DNA of 7,032 nt from Conexibacter sp. (lineage in GTDB: Bacteria > Actinomycetota > Thermoleophilia > Solirubrobacterales > Solirubrobacteraceae). Shown one piece after another: positions 4,721-7,032 of this stretch. The notes beneath the pieces were generated by a model. The model saw nothing but the letters and a program-made list of their open reading frames with translations. It had not been told where the DNA came from and made no database searches. The position numbers and the translations under genes are program-made. The stretch lies in NCBI GenBank assembly GCA_025964055.1, contig JAOPZP010000295.1, positions 1 to 7,032 of the forward strand. The letters are read 5' to 3'. Numbering within the stretch: the stretch's first letter is position 1; every line of letters starts with the position of its first letter.

Positions 4721-5485
4721 ATGGCCGGGACGCCCGACCTGTTCGTTGTGTGCAAGAAGTGCGGGTCGGAGGTCAGCCCGTACATCACCGAGTGCCCGTA
4801 CTGCGGGACGCGGCTGCGCAAGCGAGCCCCGAAGATCGACCGACGCGCCGGCGAGGCATCGCCGCGCGCGCCGCGCCGGGCCGTGCGCCCGACGCTCACG
4901 CCGCTGCGCACCAACGAGATCCCGGGCATCCGCGGCGACCCGACGGGCCGCCCGAACGCGACCTACGTGCTCCTGGCGCTGTCGCTCATCGGCTTCCTCG
5001 TCCTGCCGTTCGTCACCGACGCCGACCTCGCGCTGGCGTCGCTCACCGGCGACGCGTGGCGCTACGTCACCTCGGCCTTCGCCTACCCCAACGCGTGGTA
5101 CCAGCTCGCGGTGCTGCTGCCGCTGGGCGTCGCCGGCTGGCGGCTGGAGCAGCGCCACGGGCCGATCCTGGTCCTCGCGCTTTTCGCGGCGTGCGGGATC
5201 GGCGGCAACGCGATCGCGGTGGCCATCGGCGCCGACGCCCTCGTCTTCGGTGCCCCCGGCGCCGCGCTCGGCATGCTCGCCGCCTGGGCGCTGCCCGACA
5301 TCCTGCGGGCCCGCCACGGCGTCGAGCACGACGGCGACCTGCTCGGCGCGCTGACGCTCGCCGTCGTGGTCCTCGCGACCACGGCCGTCGTGCCGGGCGC
5401 CAGCACGGTCGCGGCGGTCGCCGGCCTGGTCCTCGGAGCGCTGGCCGGCCTCATGCTGCTCCGCGGCACCGACATGCACCGGTAG
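4721..5485 (+). CDS. Zinc-ribbon rhomboid-like membrane protein lacking protease catalytic residues
   Basis: A 254-aa protein. Residues 11-29 form a four-cysteine zinc ribbon (CKKCG and CPYCG; Cys11, 14, 26, 29). A basic, proline-rich linker (30-79) follows, then about six hydrophobic segments (roughly 81-99, 127-139, 148-165, 170-191, 207-224, 226-247) arranged like a rhomboid core. Active rhomboids need a GxSG serine, a histidine in the last core helix, and usually HxxxN in TM2. Here the serine motif reads GAPG (177-180, Pro179 in the serine position). The region where HxxxN belongs reads FAYPNAWYQLAVLL, and the last helices contain no histidine. I therefore infer a pseudoprotease, perhaps a membrane-protein-binding or chaperone-like factor, with the ribbon in the cytoplasm. 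The ATG at 4721 is favoured because the cysteine module starts directly after it and a TAGAAT box lies 10 nt upstream. It is followed after 30 nt by the next unit. Confidence 0.85.
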   Translation: MAGTPDLFVVCKKCGSEVSPYITECPYCGTRLRKRAPKIDRRAGEASPRAPRRAVRPTLTPLRTNEIPGIRGDPTGRPNATYVLLALSLIGFLVLPFVTDADLALASLTGDAWRYVTSAFAYPNAWYQLAVLLPLGVAGWRLEQRHGPILVLALFAACGIGGNAIAVAIGADALVFGAPGAALGMLAAWALPDILRARHGVEHDGDLLGALTLAVVVLATTAVVPGASTVAAVAGLVLGALAGLMLLRGTDMHR

Positions 5486-5501
5486 GCCCCGGCCGGGCGG
5501 C

Positions 5502-5507
5502 TAGTCT
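5502..5507 (+). promoter_or_regulatory. -10 box TAGTCT for the four-gene operon (near-leaderless, GTG start)
   Basis: TAGTCT ends 8 nt before the GTG at 5516, so transcription would begin at or next to the start codon. No Shine-Dalgarno or good -35 is seen. The 30-nt gap after the rhomboid-like gene is otherwise G/C-rich, with the palindrome CCCGGCCGGG at 5488-5497. Confidence 0.45.
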
Positions 5508-5515
5508 CACTGCCA

Positions 5516-5863
5516 GTGCCCGCCCGACGCTTCACCGCCGAAGAGGTCGACGCCGCGGTCGCGGCCCTGGCCGACGACCCCGATCGCTTCACCCACACGC
5601 AGGAGATCGTCACGCACGCCGCGCCCGGCCTGCAGCGCGTCCTCAACGAGGCGCTGGACGCCGGCGGCTGGTTCGGCGAGGCGCACGAGGCGCAGATCGC
5701 CGGCGTGGCCGGCACCGAGGACGAGCCGGCGCGGCTCACCGCGCTGCGGACGCTGATCGCCGAGGAGACGCGCCTGGCGATGCTCGTCGGCGTCGCGGTC
5801 GGCCTGGAGCTGGCACGAGAGCTGTACGCAGACGACCACGACCACGCAGAGGAGAACGGCTAG
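5516..5863 (+). CDS. Hypothetical protein, first gene of the hydrolase operon (115 aa)
   Basis: I do not recognise a family. The protein is mostly helical and soluble: ARRFTAEEVDAAVAALADDPDRF at the start, then THTQEIVTHAAPGLQRVLNEALDAGGWFGEAH (about 26-57), an acidic loop TEDEP, then a long helix ALRTLIAEETRLAMLVGVAVGLELARELY (about 76-104). It ends with an acidic and histidine-containing tail, DDHDHAEENG, which could bind metal. The helix at 86-100 is hydrophobic but too short and mixed for a confident membrane segment. The start is GTG at 5516, chosen from the TAGTCT box and the absence of any upstream alternative. It ends directly against the ATG of the hydrolase gene, and the sequence encoding its last residues holds that gene's Shine-Dalgarno, so translation of the two is coupled. 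A partner or regulator role for the hydrolase is possible but only by proximity. Confidence 0.8.
   Translation: MPARRFTAEEVDAAVAALADDPDRFTHTQEIVTHAAPGLQRVLNEALDAGGWFGEAHEAQIAGVAGTEDEPARLTALRTLIAEETRLAMLVGVAVGLELARELYADDHDHAEENG
5850..5856 (+). promoter_or_regulatory. Ribosome binding site of the UPF0173 hydrolase gene
   Basis: AGAGGAG sits inside the 3' end of the 115-aa gene, 7 nt before the ATG at 5864. The preceding TAG stop directly abuts that ATG. This internal operon gene uses a Shine-Dalgarno whereas the first gene of the unit has none. Confidence 0.7.
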
Positions 5864-6541
5864 ATGCAGATCACGTTCCTGGGCCACGCAGCGTTCGCGC
5901 TGGAGCACGACGGCAAGACGGTCCTCGTCGATCCCTTCCTCACGGGCAACCCGAAGGCGTCGGCCACCGCCGACGAGGTGAGCGCCGACGCCATCTTCCT
6001 CACCCACGGCCACAGCGACCACCTCGGCGACACCGTCGACATCGCCAAGCGCACCGGCGCGACCGTCGTCGCGATCGTGGAGCTGGCCGGCGAGCTGTCC
6101 GAGTCGGGCGTCGAGAACGTGATGGACCCCAACATCGGCGGGACGGTCGACCTCGGCTGGGTCAGCGTCCGCCTGACCCCGGCCTGGCACACCTCCACGA
6201 CGCCCGGCGGCACGGTCAACACGCCCGCCGGCCTGGTCATCGAGATGGGTGGCAAGCGCATGTACTTCGCCGGCGACACCGCGCTGTTCAGCGACCTGGC
6301 CCTGCCCGCCGCGCGCGGCCACATCGACCTGGCGGTCGTGCCGATCGGCGGCCACTACACGATGGATCGCTTCGACGCCGTCGTCGCGGCCGACCTGATC
6401 AAGGCCGATCAGATCATCCCCGACCACTACAACACGTTCCCGCCGATCGAGACCGACGTGCAGGCGTTCAAGTCCGACGTCCAGAACGCCGGGTTCGCCG
6501 AGGTCATCGTGCTCGACCCGGGGCAGGCGCACACGCTGTGA
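5864..6541 (+). CDS. UPF0173-type metal-dependent hydrolase (metallo-beta-lactamase fold)
   Basis: This 225-aa protein matches the single-domain UPF0173/UlaG-like branch of the metallo-beta-lactamase superfamily in length and motif order. ITFLGHAAFAL opens the fold. VDPFLTGNP is the typical loop after strand 2. THGHSDH (47-53) supplies His48, His50, Asp52 and His53. AWHTS supplies His109, FAGDTALF supplies Asp138, and PDHYNTFP supplies His188. All metal ligands expected for a two-metal hydrolase are present. GGHYTMD (162-168) is a subfamily signature. The protein has no signal peptide, so it is cytosolic. The substrate is unknown, and these proteins are usually annotated only as metal-dependent hydrolases. 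It is the second gene of an operon, abutting the 115-aa gene upstream and overlapping the RAM-domain gene by 4 nt downstream. Confidence 0.93.
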   Translation: MQITFLGHAAFALEHDGKTVLVDPFLTGNPKASATADEVSADAIFLTHGHSDHLGDTVDIAKRTGATVVAIVELAGELSESGVENVMDPNIGGTVDLGWVSVRLTPAWHTSTTPGGTVNTPAGLVIEMGGKRMYFAGDTALFSDLALPAARGHIDLAVVPIGGHYTMDRFDAVVAADLIKADQIIPDHYNTFPPIETDVQAFKSDVQNAGFAEVIVLDPGQAHTL

Positions 6542-6813
6542 CCCATGCGGTCGTCCTCATCGAGGCCGAGCGCGACGCGCTCACGACGCTCGGCAGCGCG
6601 CTGGCGGGCCTCGCGGGGGTGGCCGAGGCCTACTCGGTCACCGGCGAGTGGGACTTCGTCGCGATCGTCCGGGTGCCGCGCCACGAGCAGCTCGCCGAGG
6701 TGATCACCGGGCAGCTCGTCAAGCTGCCGGGCGTGAGCCGCACGCAGACGATGGTCGCCTTCGAGGCCTTCTCGCAGCACGACCTCGAGTCGATGTTCTC
6801 CATCGGCCAGTGA
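6538..6813 (+). CDS. Stand-alone Lrp/AsnC ligand-binding (RAM) domain protein
   Basis: 91 aa beginning at a GTG that overlaps the hydrolase stop as GTGA, so translation is coupled. An ATG a few bases further on (6545) is out of frame. The sequence THAVVLIEAERDALTTLGSA, then GVAEAYSVTGEWDFVAIVRV, then VITGQLVKLPGVSRTQTMVAF matches the effector-binding, beta-alpha-beta-beta-alpha-beta half of Lrp/AsnC regulators. The signature VTGEWDF corresponds to the TGxxD(F/Y) ligand loop. There is no room for a DNA-binding domain, so it is a single-domain RAM protein. Such proteins form dimers or higher rings and bind amino acids or related small molecules. Whether it modulates the adjacent hydrolase, a separate regulator or nothing nearby is unknown. 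It is followed by the lipoprotein gene with another GTGA overlap. Confidence 0.92.
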   Translation: MTHAVVLIEAERDALTTLGSALAGLAGVAEAYSVTGEWDFVAIVRVPRHEQLAEVITGQLVKLPGVSRTQTMVAFEAFSQHDLESMFSIGQ

Positions 6814-7032
6814 GGCGCGCCCGGAGGCTCGTGCCGCTCGCGGCGGCCCTGGGAGCGCTGGCCGGCGCCGCCGCGGGCTGCGGCAGCGACGTCGAGGGCA
6901 CCGCGACCGTCGTGCGCTCCACCCCCGCGACGGTGACGTCTGAGGTGCCGGCGTCGGTCACCGCGACGGTGCCGAGCGCGACGACCGCCGCGCCGCCCGC
7001 GTCGACGTCGACCTCCACGAGCCCCACGGCGA
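6810..7032 (+). CDS. N-terminal part of a lipoprotein with a Ser/Thr/Pro/Ala-rich stalk (runs off the right edge)
   Basis: A GTG at 6810 overlaps the preceding stop as GTGA and opens a frame to the end of the window (74 codons). The N-terminus is a lipoprotein signal: basic MRRARR, a hydrophobic stretch LVPLAAALGALAGA, and a lipobox AAGC with Cys24 as the predicted diacylglyceryl-modified residue, followed by GSD. After cleavage the chain is low complexity: ATVVRSTPATVTSEVPASV, then many Thr, Ser, Ala and Pro up to the edge. Such a stalk commonly spans the cell wall and carries a folded domain, which is not in the window. It is the fourth gene of the operon. No function can be assigned beyond surface anchoring. 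Confidence 0.82.
   Translation, partial: MRRARRLVPLAAALGALAGAAAGCGSDVEGTATVVRSTPATVTSEVPASVTATVPSATTAAPPASTSTSTSPTA

Noticed and set aside
3478..4929. Minus-strand extension of fbaB upstream through the ligase gene
   Set aside because: fbaB homology begins near the GTG at 3477 with a strong Shine-Dalgarno. The upstream translation is an antisense shadow of the ligase.
4655..6532. Long minus-strand frames opposite the rhomboid-like gene and the operon (274 and 341 codons)
   Set aside because: They are antisense to well-supported genes and consist of Arg/Asp/Val/Gly-rich low-complexity sequence without motifs.
6719..7027. Minus-strand frame of 102 codons at the right edge
   Set aside because: It is antisense to the lipoprotein, whose signal peptide and lipobox are clear. 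Its composition mirrors the Thr/Ala-rich stalk.

Overview
This is a 7 kb chromosomal window of very high GC content. It most likely comes from a deep-branching actinobacterium of the Thermoleophilia/Solirubrobacterales type. The evidence is the strong G/C third-position bias, promoters of the TAGGRT type placed almost on top of start codons, a zinc-ribbon/rhomboid-like protein of a kind I associate with that group, and a csrA gene, which is uncommon in ordinary Actinobacteria. The lineage is inferred from these features and was not confirmed by any search. I see no mobile element, CRISPR array, rRNA or tRNA.

Layout from left to right. (1) Bases 1-794 hold two minus-strand genes: the N-terminal part of a probable GNAT-type protein that runs off the left edge, and upstream of it a 186-aa protein with an HTH-like head, an acidic linker, an Arg/Gly patch and a conserved tail. 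(2) Bases 795-1270 hold an intergenic region with two CsrA-type GGA hairpins, followed by csrA on the plus strand. (3) Bases 1271-1481 are a gene-free convergent gap with stem-loops. (4) Bases 1482-2243 hold a minus-strand pair: a membrane-anchored thermonuclease-family protein and, 12 nt after it, a 79-aa coiled-coil/single-TM protein. (5) A long perfect hairpin lies at about 2295-2339. Beyond it is minus-strand fbaB (class I, DhnA-type fructose-bisphosphate aldolase), divergent from a plus-strand YbdK/GCS2-type carboxylate-amine ligase. (6) From 4721 to the right edge everything is on the plus strand: a zinc-ribbon pseudo-rhomboid, then a tightly packed four-gene operon. The operon encodes a 115-aa unknown protein, a UPF0173 metallo-beta-lactamase-fold hydrolase, a stand-alone Lrp/AsnC ligand-binding (RAM) domain, and a truncated lipoprotein. 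Its last two junctions are 4-nt GTGA overlaps.

Functionally this is mostly housekeeping. It covers gluconeogenic/glycolytic carbon flow (FbaB), an amide/thiol-type ligase, an extracytoplasmic nuclease, a cell-surface lipoprotein and a global RNA-binding regulator. Two points go beyond simple gene calling. First, five first-in-unit genes carry a -10-like box only 8-12 nt before the start codon, which predicts leaderless mRNAs, whereas csrA, fbaB and the internal operon gene use Shine-Dalgarno sites. Second, csrA has a leader whose ribosome binding site sits in the loop of a GACG/CGTC hairpin, repeated with the same stem about 130 nt upstream. This is the signature expected for CsrA binding its own mRNA. 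The rhomboid-like protein also appears to have lost every catalytic residue of the protease family.
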